This document shows, piece after piece, positions 1 through 6,876 of a stretch of 14,841 nucleotides of DNA. Positions within the stretch are counted from its first letter, which is position 1; each line of letters begins with the position of its first letter. The notes beneath the pieces are model-generated. The model saw nothing but the letters and a program-made list of their open reading frames with translations. It made no database searches and had not been told where the DNA came from. This stretch comes from Gemmatimonadales bacterium UBA2975 (GTDB lineage Bacteria > Gemmatimonadota > Gemmatimonadetes > Longimicrobiales > Gaopeijiaceae). The position numbers and the translations under genes are program-made. The stretch is from contig DEAT01000057.1 in NCBI GenBank assembly GCA_002348265.1, positions 1-14,841 on the forward strand, read 5' to 3'.

Positions 1-191
1 GACATGGCCACCACATCCACATCCTCTTGGATTGCCGCGTTCACTATCATCTCTGGGGTCTGATGTAAACCAGTGTAAACAACTTCAAAACCCGCGTCAC
101 GAAACGCGCTTGCAATGACCTTTGCTCCACGATCGTGGCCGTCGAGCCCAGGCTTGGCTACCAAGACCCTTATCTTACGTTCATCAGACAT
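1..191 (-). CDS. B12-binding small subunit of acyl-CoA mutase (partial, C-terminus outside window)
   Basis: This is the cobalamin-binding subunit of a two-subunit coenzyme-B12 acyl-CoA mutase. The first 63 codons are visible, starting at the ATG at 189-191. The rest runs off the left edge. The motif DGHDRG at residues 17-22 fits the family's DxHxxG signature: His19 would be the lower axial ligand to cobalt, with Asp17 hydrogen-bonded to it. Lys13 and the following Rossmann-like strand and helix (through the QTPEM segment near residues 48-52) also match the family. Stand-alone subunits of this kind are usually about 130-145 residues. The catalytic large subunit lies 183 bp upstream on the same strand, and the MeaB-type GTPase is beyond it, so the partner is clear. 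Whether it should be called a methylmalonyl-CoA or isobutyryl-CoA mutase subunit depends on the large subunit, which looks isobutyryl-type. Confidence 0.93.
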   Translation of the reverse strand, partial: MSDERKIRVLVAKPGLDGHDRGAKVIASAFRDAGFEVVYTGLHQTPEMIVNAAIQEDVDVVAM

Positions 192-374
192 TTTATAACT
201 CAAGTTGGATCTCATAGAGATATGCGGGCTGTCACCAAAAACTATACCTGATTTCACCCAATCTATGAGAAGCAGCCAAAGGCGTCGATTCGAAGTGCCC
301 GCACGGGCGGCAGCAAAGGGAGTACTTTCCGCCTTCTCTAAGCTGGGCGGAGGCTTCGAGTAAAAGCTCCCCGA
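192..374 (-). other. Intergenic spacer between mutase subunits with weak promoter and hairpin candidates
   Basis: This spacer separates the stop of the mutase large subunit from the start of the B12-binding subunit. On the minus strand a -10-like TATAGT lies at 241-246, about 50 bases before the ATG, but no good -35 is present at 16-18 bp. Two short inverted repeats are visible. One pairs TCCGCC (328-333) with GGCGGA (346-351) and has no T-run, so it is a poor terminator. The other is the small ATCTC-ATA-GAGAT repeat at 209-221, between the possible -10 and the start codon. The B12-box sequence typical of cobalamin riboswitches was not seen. The subunits are probably co-transcribed, possibly with a second internal promoter; this is inference. 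Confidence 0.3.
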
Positions 375-2090
375 TCAGAAGAACACGGGCTCCTTATACG
401 ATCCGAAGACCTCTTCCATCGCGGCCCGGATCTCGTACAGCGTGCAATATCCTCTCACGCAATCAAGAATGAGTGGCACTAGATTTTCCTTGCTGCGGCA
501 CCCTTCCGTCAGCGCAGCAAGCGTAATCCTCACCACCTCATTGTCCCGGCCTGCTCGCATATCTGACATGCTCGCGACTTGGCGTTTCTCTACTTCTGGA
601 TCAATCCTTAGCATTTCGATCTCGACGTCAGATGAGCCCTCGGTGAAGGAGTTCACCCCCACGGTGACTCGTTCACCGGATTCAACTTCCCTTTGTTGAC
701 GCAGCGCCGATTTCGCTATTTCCTGCTGGAACCATCCCTGCTCGATTCCCTGAACGACACCTCCCATCTCGTCGATTTCCTCAAATAGGCCCACCGCATC
801 GTCTTCTAGTGCATCCGTTAACGCTTCGACATAGTAAGATCCTGCAAGCGGATCGATGGTCAGAGCCACTCCAGACTCATGTGCAAGGATCTGCTGCGTG
901 CGAAGAGCGATCCGAACGGCTTTTTCCGTGGGCAAAGCCAACGTCTCATCCATAGAGTTCGTGTGTAGAGACTGTGTTCCACCCAGGGCTGCTGCCATCG
1001 CTTGATAGGCAACACGAACGATGTTGTTCTCCGGCTGCTGAGCTGTGAGCGTGACTCCGGCTGTCTGGCAGTGCGTCCGCAAGCGCCATGAATCAGGATC
1101 CTTAGCTCCGTATTTCTCTTTCATCCCCCGGGCCCAAATTCGACGAGCGGCACGCAGCTTCGCTATCTCTTCAAAGAAGTCGTTGTGAACATCAAAAAAG
1201 AAAGAGAGACGCGGGGCAAACGAGTCGACATTCAGCCCGCGAGCAATCCCTCTCTCTACGTACTCAAAGCCATTTCTGAGCGTAAATGCGAGCTCCTCAG
1301 CAGCCGTAGCCCCAGCTTCTCGGATGTGGTATCCAGAGATAGATATCGGGTTGTACTTCGGGGTATTGTCGCTGCACCATTCGAACATATCTACTATCAA
1401 GCGAAGCGCCGGCTCGGGCGGATAGATCCAAGCGTGCTGTGCCTGATATTCCTTAAGAATATCGTTTTGGACTGTGCCACGAAGCTCACTAACGTCGACA
1501 CCTTGTTTTTCCGCTGCCGCGACATAGAAACAGAAAAGAATGATCGCCGGTCCGTTGATCGTCATTGATACCGAAACGCGATCCAGCGGAATATCCTCGA
1601 AGAGCCTCTCCATATCTGCTAGTGACGAGATAGCTACGCCACACACACCTACCTCACCAAGCGAGCGCTCATGGTCAGAGTCGTATCCCATGAGCGTCGG
1701 AAAATCGAATGCTACACTCAGCCCTGTCTGACCGTGCTCAAGGAGATACTTGTATCGCTGGTTGGTTTCTTCGGCCGTAGCAAAGCCAGCGAATTGACGC
1801 ATCGTCCAAAGGCGGGTCCTATACATCGTTGCATACGGACCACGAGTAAACGGATAACTCCCCGGATACCCGATTGGCTTATCCTCGTGGGAGTGATCCA
1901 GCTCAGTATAGAGAGGTTTGACCTCTCTCCCCGAAACAGTGGAGAACGGAGCATCGCGTTTGGGTAGAGCATCATAGCGATCTTCCCACTCTGCCAGGCG
2001 CGCCTTCAAGTCAGCTACCTCGATCTCGCTCTGTCTTAAAGCCTTTTCTAGATCGGTTCGTTTGAGGAGGTCCCGCTCAATGGTCGACAA
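375..2090 (-). CDS. B12-dependent acyl-CoA mutase large (catalytic) subunit, methylmalonyl-CoA mutase family, isobutyryl-CoA mutase type
   Basis: This 571-residue protein is a full-length large subunit of the two-subunit class: a TIM-barrel catalytic domain without a fused B12 domain, close to the roughly 566 residues of IcmA. The CoA-channel segment around Tyr86-Arg91, the SISGYHIREAG block (Tyr254, His255) and Arg294/Ser296 match the family. The substrate-specifying positions are unusual for a methylmalonyl-CoA mutase. The residue equivalent to Propionibacterium Tyr89 is Phe100 (in RQFAGF), and that equivalent to Arg207 is Gln218 (in EYQAQHAW). Phe and Gln are the published signature of isobutyryl-CoA mutase. 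The Ala in SVAFD (Ala127) argues against a 2-hydroxyisobutyryl-CoA mutase. The start is uncertain: an in-frame TGA at 2109-2111 limits the frame, and the first usable codon is a TTG at 2088-2090 behind GAGAAGG. A second TTG at residue 28 (2007-2009) behind GAGG is possible; the first ATG is at residue 89, too late. Expected reaction: isobutyryl-CoA to n-butyryl-CoA, inferred. Confidence 0.93.
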   Translation of the reverse strand: MSTIERDLLKRTDLEKALRQSEIEVADLKARLAEWEDRYDALPKRDAPFSTVSGREVKPLYTELDHSHEDKPIGYPGSYPFTRGPYATMYRTRLWTMRQFAGFATAEETNQRYKYLLEHGQTGLSVAFDFPTLMGYDSDHERSLGEVGVCGVAISSLADMERLFEDIPLDRVSVSMTINGPAIILFCFYVAAAEKQGVDVSELRGTVQNDILKEYQAQHAWIYPPEPALRLIVDMFEWCSDNTPKYNPISISGYHIREAGATAAEELAFTLRNGFEYVERGIARGLNVDSFAPRLSFFFDVHNDFFEEIAKLRAARRIWARGMKEKYGAKDPDSWRLRTHCQTAGVTLTAQQPENNIVRVAYQAMAAALGGTQSLHTNSMDETLALPTEKAVRIALRTQQILAHESGVALTIDPLAGSYYVEALTDALEDDAVGLFEEIDEMGGVVQGIEQGWFQQEIAKSALRQQREVESGERVTVGVNSFTEGSSDVEIEMLRIDPEVEKRQVASMSDMRAGRDNEVVRITLAALTEGCRSKENLVPLILDCVRGYCTLYEIRAAMEEVFGSYKEPVFF

Positions 2091-2159
2091 AATCCTTCTC
2101 CGTGCGATTCATAAATCATGACCGGCTAAAACGGTCTCGGCTTGCCCAACGAAGAAGAT

Positions 2160-2194
2160 AAAAAGGAAGTTCCCGGAATCAGAGACGCTTCCTT
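2160..2194 (-). terminator. Candidate intrinsic terminator or attenuator between meaB and the mutase gene
   Basis: On the minus strand AAGGAAG (2188-2194) can pair with CTTCCTT (2163-2169) across an 18-base loop, and the stem runs into five T residues (2160-2164). This has the form of a weak rho-independent terminator. The stem is AT/GC mixed and the loop is long, so efficiency would be modest. It lies after the meaB stop and before the mutase start. A consensus -10 lies upstream of it (2220-2225), so it could instead act as an attenuator in a mutase leader RNA. Confidence 0.35.
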
Positions 2195-2219
2195 CAGCTT
2201 GAATCAAGTCGGGTCGCTG

Positions 2220-2225
2220 ATTATA
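2220..2225 (-). promoter_or_regulatory. Candidate -10 element (TATAAT) upstream of mutase large subunit
   Basis: A perfect sigma70-type -10 hexamer TATAAT is read on the minus strand just after the meaB stop codon. The hexamer 17 bp upstream (2243-2248, AGCTTA) is a poor -35. A better-looking TCGACA at 2252-2257 is 26 bp away, which is too far. If real, the promoter would give the mutase genes a leader of roughly 120 bases containing the T-run hairpin. Otherwise it is a chance AT-rich match. Confidence 0.25.
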
Positions 2226-2241
2226 CCCCACCGTTCCTCCG

Positions 2242-3309
2242 CTAAGCTCTCTGTCGAAGAAGCGCTCGCAAAATATTATCCGCAGCAGAGTAGGGTGTGC
2301 CCCGCCCTAACGCTATCTCTTCAACTCCTTGCGTTAGCAACCCATTCACCCGGTCAGAATTCCAGGCGACACGACGCATTTCCCGATCGACCACATCTCG
2401 TATTCGGATCCCGGACCTTGCCCTTCGTAGCACCCCAAGCTCCCCACTTTCAACAAGCCATCTGCGGTGCGCTTCGACAGTTTCAAGCAGCTTATCGACT
2501 CCCTCACCAGTCAACGCATTCGTAGTTAGCACCGGCACCGCCCATTTCTCCCCCTCTTGCTCTGCGGCATCAGACATTCTCTCAAGCTTCATAGCCTTAC
2601 CCAAGTCAACTCCATGGTGCGCCGGGATGTCCCTCAACGCCCGACCTGACCGCAGATGTAGAGCTTGTCTTAGTTCCTTAACCAAGCGTGGCGCACCGGG
2701 CCTGTCCGCCTTATTAACGACGAAAATGTCTGCTACCTCCATTAGACCGGCTTTCATAGCTTGGATCGCGTCCCCTGACTCCGGTACTAGGACAACAACC
2801 ACAGTATCTGCTGCTGCCGTAACTTCCAGTTCAGTTTGACCCACTCCTACGGTCTCCACCAACACCCGGTCGAAGCCGAAAGAATCCATTAGGTCCACTA
2901 CTTCCTTAGTCGCAGTTGCAAGCCCTCCCAACGAACCTCTTGTCGCCATAGAGCGGATGAAGATTCCTGGATCGGTCGCGATATCGTTCATCCGGATCCG
3001 GTCACCCAATAATGCCCCCCCGGAATACGGTGAAGTTGGGTCCACCGCTACGATACCCAGATGTTCCTCCAACCCCCGGTATGCGGTCGCAGCCGCGGCT
3101 ACTATACTCGACTTTCCTGCCCCTGGAGGACCGGTGAAGCCTACCCGTTTCGTCTGCGGACCCGAAGTCATCACTTTGTGAAGCAAGTCCTGAAACCCGT
3201 CGCGTTCGTTTTCTACCACGGAAATCGCCCTAGCGAGTCCGAGGACGCTTCCTTCTAGGAAGCCCTGAAGAAGAACCTGATGCTCAGTAACAGGTCTTTT
3301 AGATTTCAT
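2242..3309 (-). CDS. meaB: MeaB/ArgK-type GTPase, chaperone of B12 acyl-CoA mutase
   Basis: This is a 355-residue G3E-family P-loop GTPase of the MeaB group. Known members gate delivery of adenosylcobalamin to the mutase, protect the enzyme from inactivation and help eject damaged cofactor. Walker A is GPPGAGKSS at residues 60-68. The family-typical DPTSPYSGG lies at 90-98, the MeaB segment ETVGVGQTE at 152-160, and the guanine-specificity motif NKAD at 199-202. The ATG at 3307-3309 overlaps the upstream kinase stop codon as ATGA, which fixes the start better than an open frame extending to 3423 inside that gene. The length is slightly above the usual 320-340 residues. The next gene downstream is the mutase large subunit, so the partner is local. 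If the mutase is isobutyryl-specific, this protein fills the role played by the internal G domain of the fused enzyme IcmF. Confidence 0.95.
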   Translation of the reverse strand: MKSKRPVTEHQVLLQGFLEGSVLGLARAISVVENERDGFQDLLHKVMTSGPQTKRVGFTGPPGAGKSSIVAAAATAYRGLEEHLGIVAVDPTSPYSGGALLGDRIRMNDIATDPGIFIRSMATRGSLGGLATATKEVVDLMDSFGFDRVLVETVGVGQTELEVTAAADTVVVVLVPESGDAIQAMKAGLMEVADIFVVNKADRPGAPRLVKELRQALHLRSGRALRDIPAHHGVDLGKAMKLERMSDAAEQEGEKWAVPVLTTNALTGEGVDKLLETVEAHRRWLVESGELGVLRRARSGIRIRDVVDREMRRVAWNSDRVNGLLTQGVEEIALGRGTPYSAADNILRALLRQRA

Positions 3310-4958
3310 CGTGCGCGGATCCCTCGAGCATGGTGCATCGGATTTTCCAGAAGATGCGTCGGGATAAAAAGAGTGATCACGAACATAATGAGGGCAACAC
3401 CAAGCCCGGTACCAAGGAGCCACCAGCTTCGCAAAGCGATGAAAAGGATCGAGGTTATCACAGCAGTCACCGATGCGAAGATACTCAGAAGGAGGCGCCG
3501 CGACTGGAGGTGCAGGAAACGCTCCTGAGCCTGAACATCTCGAGGATGGACCCGCACACGTAGCTCCTCACGTTCAGCTCGAGTTACTATGTCTCGCAAG
3601 GAACGTACCACCTGCTGAGATTCTTCAATAAAGTTCTTGGCTAACTGCACCGGTTGCTGCCCGGCACTCTTAGCTAGATCCCAACGGTTCTCTTGTATAA
3701 CGCCACGGATGAAGGTTAGCCCATCAAATTTCTTGTCATATCCAAAAGCGATTCCTTCGATTAGCGCGGATGTCCGGAAGAAATACACGAGTTCCTGAGG
3801 AAGTACGAGCGGCCATGTGTAGAAAGTGTCGAGAACCTGAGCTATTACATCCTCAAAAATGATCTGGTGATTCGTCGTCTTGGCTCGTTCGACTATTCGC
3901 AAAATCTCCGTCGCTGCCTCACGGATCTCACCTCTAGACACTTCCGAACTGATCATGCCCAACCGATACATGCCATTGATCAAACCATCAATATCCTCGC
4001 GACCGAGAGCAATCGCTATGCTCAGGATTGATTCCCGGGTCCAGCGCGGCACCTCTATCACAGACCCCCAATCCAATAGAACTAGAGTTCCATCTTCCTG
4101 AACGAGAAGATTGCCTGGGTGGGGATCGGCATGCATGAAACCGTCTACCATGACCATTCTCATGTAGACCCCGGTAAGAGTACCCATCACCTGCTGGAGG
4201 GATAATCGGCCTGACGAGAAATGTTCTTGCAACCGATCAATCTTCACACCATGACAGTGCTCCATTACAAGAACACGTCGCGTCGTGAAGCCGTCTATAA
4301 CCTCGGGCGCACGAACCGCGGTTTCGTTAACAAAAAAGGACTGAAAGCGCTCGATATTCGCCGCTTCTTGTCGGAAGTCCATCTCGCGGCGCACGCGAAC
4401 GGAGAACTCTCTCACAACGTTCGTGATCGCACGAACATGGTGATTCGGGAAAAGAATGTTCAGCCAGAATAAGAGTCGAAACGAAATTGATATGTCGAGA
4501 GCGACAACTTCCTCAACACCGGGACGCAACACCTTTACCACGACATCTCTTCCGCCTGTGCTAGCCCGATGCACCTGACCTAAGCTTGCCGCTGCCACCG
4601 GAGCATCGTCAAAGTCATCGAAGATTTCCGCGGTCGGGGCTCCCAGCTCTCTCTCTATCACGTGGCGTATCGCATCAGCCGTATCCGGAGGCACACGGTC
4701 CTGTAGCTTGGCAATTTCGGACAGATACGGCTCCGGAAGAATATCTGCCCTGGCACTCAACAACTGAGCGATTTTGACGAAGGCTGGGCCAAAGCGAGCG
4801 AGGCGCTTAGAAAGACGCTCGGCACGTGTTCGATGCTGCTCATGCGTACGCCGAGCGGGACGTCCCACAATCAGAAACGACCTTCGATCACGCATGAAGG
4901 CGATCGCAAAAGGTGCCAACCCCCAACAGACTGACACAGTGCGCGCCAAGCGCTTCAT
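3306..4958 (-). CDS. ubiB: ABC1/UbiB-family (AarF) atypical kinase-like membrane protein
   Basis: This 550-residue UbiB/AarF/Coq8-family protein-kinase-like protein belongs to a family needed for isoprenoid quinone synthesis in other bacteria, probably as an ATPase near the membrane. Recognised elements, numbered from the ATG at 4956-4958, are the alanine-rich loop AAASLGQVH at 122-130, Lys142 in VVVKVL, the RREMDFRQEAAN block at 190-201, and the catalytic loop HADPHPGN at 276-283 (Asp278, Asn283). Two hydrophobic helices near 490-508 and 512-533 form the usual C-terminal membrane anchor. Two hallmark motifs deviate: KxGQ reads KIAQ (62-65) and the metal-binding DFG reads DWG (296-298). The ATG lies 4 bp after the mgtE stop; an open frame continues upstream to 5039 inside mgtE but is less likely. 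The stop overlaps the meaB start as ATGA, implying translational coupling. The family is certain; the role in quinone synthesis is inferred. Confidence 0.9.
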   Translation of the reverse strand: MKRLARTVSVCWGLAPFAIAFMRDRRSFLIVGRPARRTHEQHRTRAERLSKRLARFGPAFVKIAQLLSARADILPEPYLSEIAKLQDRVPPDTADAIRHVIERELGAPTAEIFDDFDDAPVAAASLGQVHRASTGGRDVVVKVLRPGVEEVVALDISISFRLLFWLNILFPNHHVRAITNVVREFSVRVRREMDFRQEAANIERFQSFFVNETAVRAPEVIDGFTTRRVLVMEHCHGVKIDRLQEHFSSGRLSLQQVMGTLTGVYMRMVMVDGFMHADPHPGNLLVQEDGTLVLLDWGSVIEVPRWTRESILSIAIALGREDIDGLINGMYRLGMISSEVSRGEIREAATEILRIVERAKTTNHQIIFEDVIAQVLDTFYTWPLVLPQELVYFFRTSALIEGIAFGYDKKFDGLTFIRGVIQENRWDLAKSAGQQPVQLAKNFIEESQQVVRSLRDIVTRAEREELRVRVHPRDVQAQERFLHLQSRRLLLSIFASVTAVITSILFIALRSWWLLGTGLGVALIMFVITLFIPTHLLENPMHHARGIRAR

Positions 4959-4962
4959 GAAA

Positions 4963-6321
4963 TCAGCCGCCCAAGAGGAGTTTCGACGCAAGCCCGAGTA
5001 GTAGGAAGAAGCCGCACAGGTCCGTAAGCGTGTGAACAAAGACCGAGGATGCTACTGAAGGGTCTACCCCCATCCTGTCCAGAGTTGCCGGAACGAATGC
5101 GCCCGCGAATCCCGCCACTACTTGATTACCCCACATTGCAAGCATGACCACTAAACCAAGGCGCGTATTTCCATCCGGGACTAGCAGAGCAATCCCTGCA
5201 ATGCCCAGACCTAACACTCCCCCGATCACCAACCCTATAAGAAGCTCCTTAATTACTAGTCCGCCAGCGCCTCTAGGGCCTTCCACCGTGAGGCGCCGGA
5301 TCGTAATCGCCAGTGACTGAGTGCCCGAGCTTCCTCCCATTGCTGCAATGATCGGTGCCAAAAAAGCCAGCGTTATTACCTGATCTATAACGTCCTCGTA
5401 GACCAGAATTACTGAGGCCGCAAGTGAGGCGGTCACGAGGTTCAGAACGAGCCAGGGTAAGCGCGCTCGTGCTGACTCAGCCCATGTATGGCGCAGGTCT
5501 TCATCATCGGTCACACCGGCAAGGCGAAGTATGTCTTCCGTCTGCTCAGCCTCAATCACATCAATCACATCGTCGAAAGTGATTCTTCCAAGCAGAATAC
5601 CAGTCACACTTACTACAGGAATCGAAGCCAAATTGTACCGGCCAATCAGTCGACCTACGAGCTCCTGGTCTTCCTCAGGATAGATGATAGCTACCGGCTC
5701 CTCGACAAGCCCTTCGATCTGCTCCTCAGGATTCGCAATCACCAGATCATCAAGACGAACTGTTCCCATCAATCGACCAATTCGGTCTACTACAAACACC
5801 GTGTAGAAGTCCTCGACCTCTCGGCCCTTAATCCGGACCAAGTTCAGCGCTTCCGACGCAGTAACAGTCGAGACAACGGACACTAAGTCCGTAGTCATAA
5901 GACCTCCAGCCGAATCCTCATTATACTGAAGGAGATTGATCAACTCTCCCGCGGCCTCGTCCGTGAGCTTCTCTAGGATAGCCCTCTGGCTCTTTTGATT
6001 GAGTTCCCCAATCAAATCCGCGGCATCGTCATCTGCCAACGCCGCGATGAGTTGTGCTCCCCTCTCAGGATTCAATCTCGACAACAGGTTGGCTCTCTCA
6101 TCACCGACATCCATCTCCGTAAGTGCCTCAGAGGCTGACCCGATAGGAAGTGCAGCGAGGAATGTCAGTTGAGCCGACTCACCGAGACGTTCAATCACGT
6201 CTGCCAAGTCAGATGCGTGCAGGTCTTCGACCAAGGCACACGCCTCGACCAGGTCCCCCGAGGCAATGAGCACTTCGACGCGATGCTGAGTGGCTTCGCT
6301 TTCTTTGTTTTGGGCGGTCAT
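4963..6321 (-). CDS. mgtE: MgtE-family magnesium transporter
   Basis: This 452-residue Mg2+ channel/transporter of the inner membrane has the complete MgtE architecture. An acidic N-domain of short helical repeats spans about 15-130. Two CBS domains follow at about 136-200 and 203-260. Five membrane helices fill 285-450. The pore region holds MGGSSGTQS (328-336) and the last helix TDLCGFFLLLGLA, where Asp434 corresponds to the conserved pore aspartate. In characterised MgtE the N and CBS domains bind Mg2+ and close the channel when internal Mg2+ is high. The ATG at 6319-6321 is preceded by AGAGGA at good spacing. An in-frame GTG at 6415-6417 overlapping the ybeY stop as GTGA would add 32 residues that do not look like MgtE, so I prefer the ATG. 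It lies in the place where many genomes carry the CBS-domain protein CorC beside ybeY. Confidence 0.94.
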   Translation of the reverse strand: MTAQNKESEATQHRVEVLIASGDLVEACALVEDLHASDLADVIERLGESAQLTFLAALPIGSASEALTEMDVGDERANLLSRLNPERGAQLIAALADDDAADLIGELNQKSQRAILEKLTDEAAGELINLLQYNEDSAGGLMTTDLVSVVSTVTASEALNLVRIKGREVEDFYTVFVVDRIGRLMGTVRLDDLVIANPEEQIEGLVEEPVAIIYPEEDQELVGRLIGRYNLASIPVVSVTGILLGRITFDDVIDVIEAEQTEDILRLAGVTDDEDLRHTWAESARARLPWLVLNLVTASLAASVILVYEDVIDQVITLAFLAPIIAAMGGSSGTQSLAITIRRLTVEGPRGAGGLVIKELLIGLVIGGVLGLGIAGIALLVPDGNTRLGLVVMLAMWGNQVVAGFAGAFVPATLDRMGVDPSVASSVFVHTLTDLCGFFLLLGLASKLLLGG

Positions 6322-6355
6322 CTCCGTCCTCTTCGGAGCGGGAGGTAAAGCTCCG
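6322..6355 (-). promoter_or_regulatory. Alternative hairpins around the mgtE ribosome-binding site
   Basis: The 92-bp gap between ybeY and mgtE is the largest inside the operon. Two mutually exclusive stems can be drawn here. CTCCG (6322-6326) pairs with CGGAG (6334-6338), which puts the Shine-Dalgarno AGAGGA in a 7-base loop directly before the ATG. Alternatively CGGAGC (6334-6339) pairs with GCTCCG (6350-6355), leaving the Shine-Dalgarno single-stranded. Such geometry could tune mgtE translation, but stems of 5-6 bp also occur by chance. Confidence 0.25.
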
Positions 6356-6413
6356 ACGGGGCACCGCCGGACCAATGAAGATCCCCGGGTCGACGAGTCA
6401 GGGCAACCCGGCT

Positions 6414-6872
6414 TCACATCCTTGATTCATCCGCCATCAACTGAGCGACAAGACGTTCCTGGAGCGAGAACATTTTGCTTTCCGTCCGTTCCGGACCATC
6501 CGGGTGGTCATAACCAAGTACGTGAAGAACCCCGTGGATTGCTAAACGAACAAGCTCAACCTCCCACGACTCACCGAGTTCACTCGCCTGACGGCGAGCA
6601 CGTTCGTAGCCGATGTATACGTCACCAATCACTCCAGCGTCACCACCAAGGGAAAAAGCAATAACGTCGGTGGCACGTTCCCGATCGAGATACAACGCAT
6701 TCATCTCGAGAATGCGAAGATCGTCTAGAAGCGTTACCGACACCTCGGCCTTCTTTACGGATTCGCACCTCAAGGCAGCACGGACCCCCCTCTCGATAAG
6801 ACCGATGGGAATTCCGTCGACATCCTCTTCGTTGACCGTTACGACTACCTCGCATGGTTTTTCGTCAAGCAT
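6414..6872 (-). CDS. ybeY: Endoribonuclease YbeY (rRNA maturation factor)
   Basis: This 152-residue protein is a standard-length YbeY, a zinc-dependent single-strand endoribonuclease. It acts in 16S rRNA 3'-end maturation and in ribosome quality control. The metal-binding motif HGVLHVLGYDH is intact: His113, His117 and His123. The preceding family blocks TDVIAFSL (68-75) and GDVYIG (83-88) are also present. The ATG at 6870-6872 lies 4 bp after the pgpH-like stop codon. An upstream in-frame extension to 6941 would run into that gene and lacks family similarity. PhoH lies two genes upstream; PhoH-family YbeZ is a known partner of YbeY in other bacteria. mgtE follows after 92 bp. Confidence 0.97.
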   Translation of the reverse strand: MLDEKPCEVVVTVNEEDVDGIPIGLIERGVRAALRCESVKKAEVSVTLLDDLRILEMNALYLDRERATDVIAFSLGGDAGVIGDVYIGYERARRQASELGESWEVELVRLAIHGVLHVLGYDHPDGPERTESKMFSLQERLVAQLMADESRM

Positions 6873-6876
6873 CAAC

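Noticed and set aside
297..308. GC-rich inverted repeat GCCCG-CA-CGGGC as a terminator of the mutase large subunit gene
   Set aside because: The stem is short, the loop is too tight and no T-run follows on the minus strand.
192..374. Search for a cobalamin riboswitch near the B12-dependent mutase genes (also done for 2091-2241)
   Set aside because: No B12-box-like sequence or multi-stem architecture was recognised, and both spacers are short for that class.
1185..1568. A plus-strand open frame of 127 codons opposite the mutase large subunit
   Set aside because: It lies antisense within a conserved catalytic domain and its translation shows no family features.
2198..2208. Perfect small palindrome CTTGAATCAAG as a possible operator
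   Set aside because: It is only 11 bases, has no second copy in the window and no known binding family that I could match.
2297..2839. A long plus-strand open frame of 180 codons opposite meaB
   Set aside because: It is the antisense shadow of a well-conserved GTPase gene, is Ser/Arg/Pro rich, has no recognisable domain, and has no evident ribosome-binding site.
3310..3423. Upstream extension of meaB by 38 codons
   Set aside because: It lies within the kinase gene, encodes a Cys/His/Pro-rich stretch unlike MeaB, and the ATGA-coupled start at 3309 is far better.
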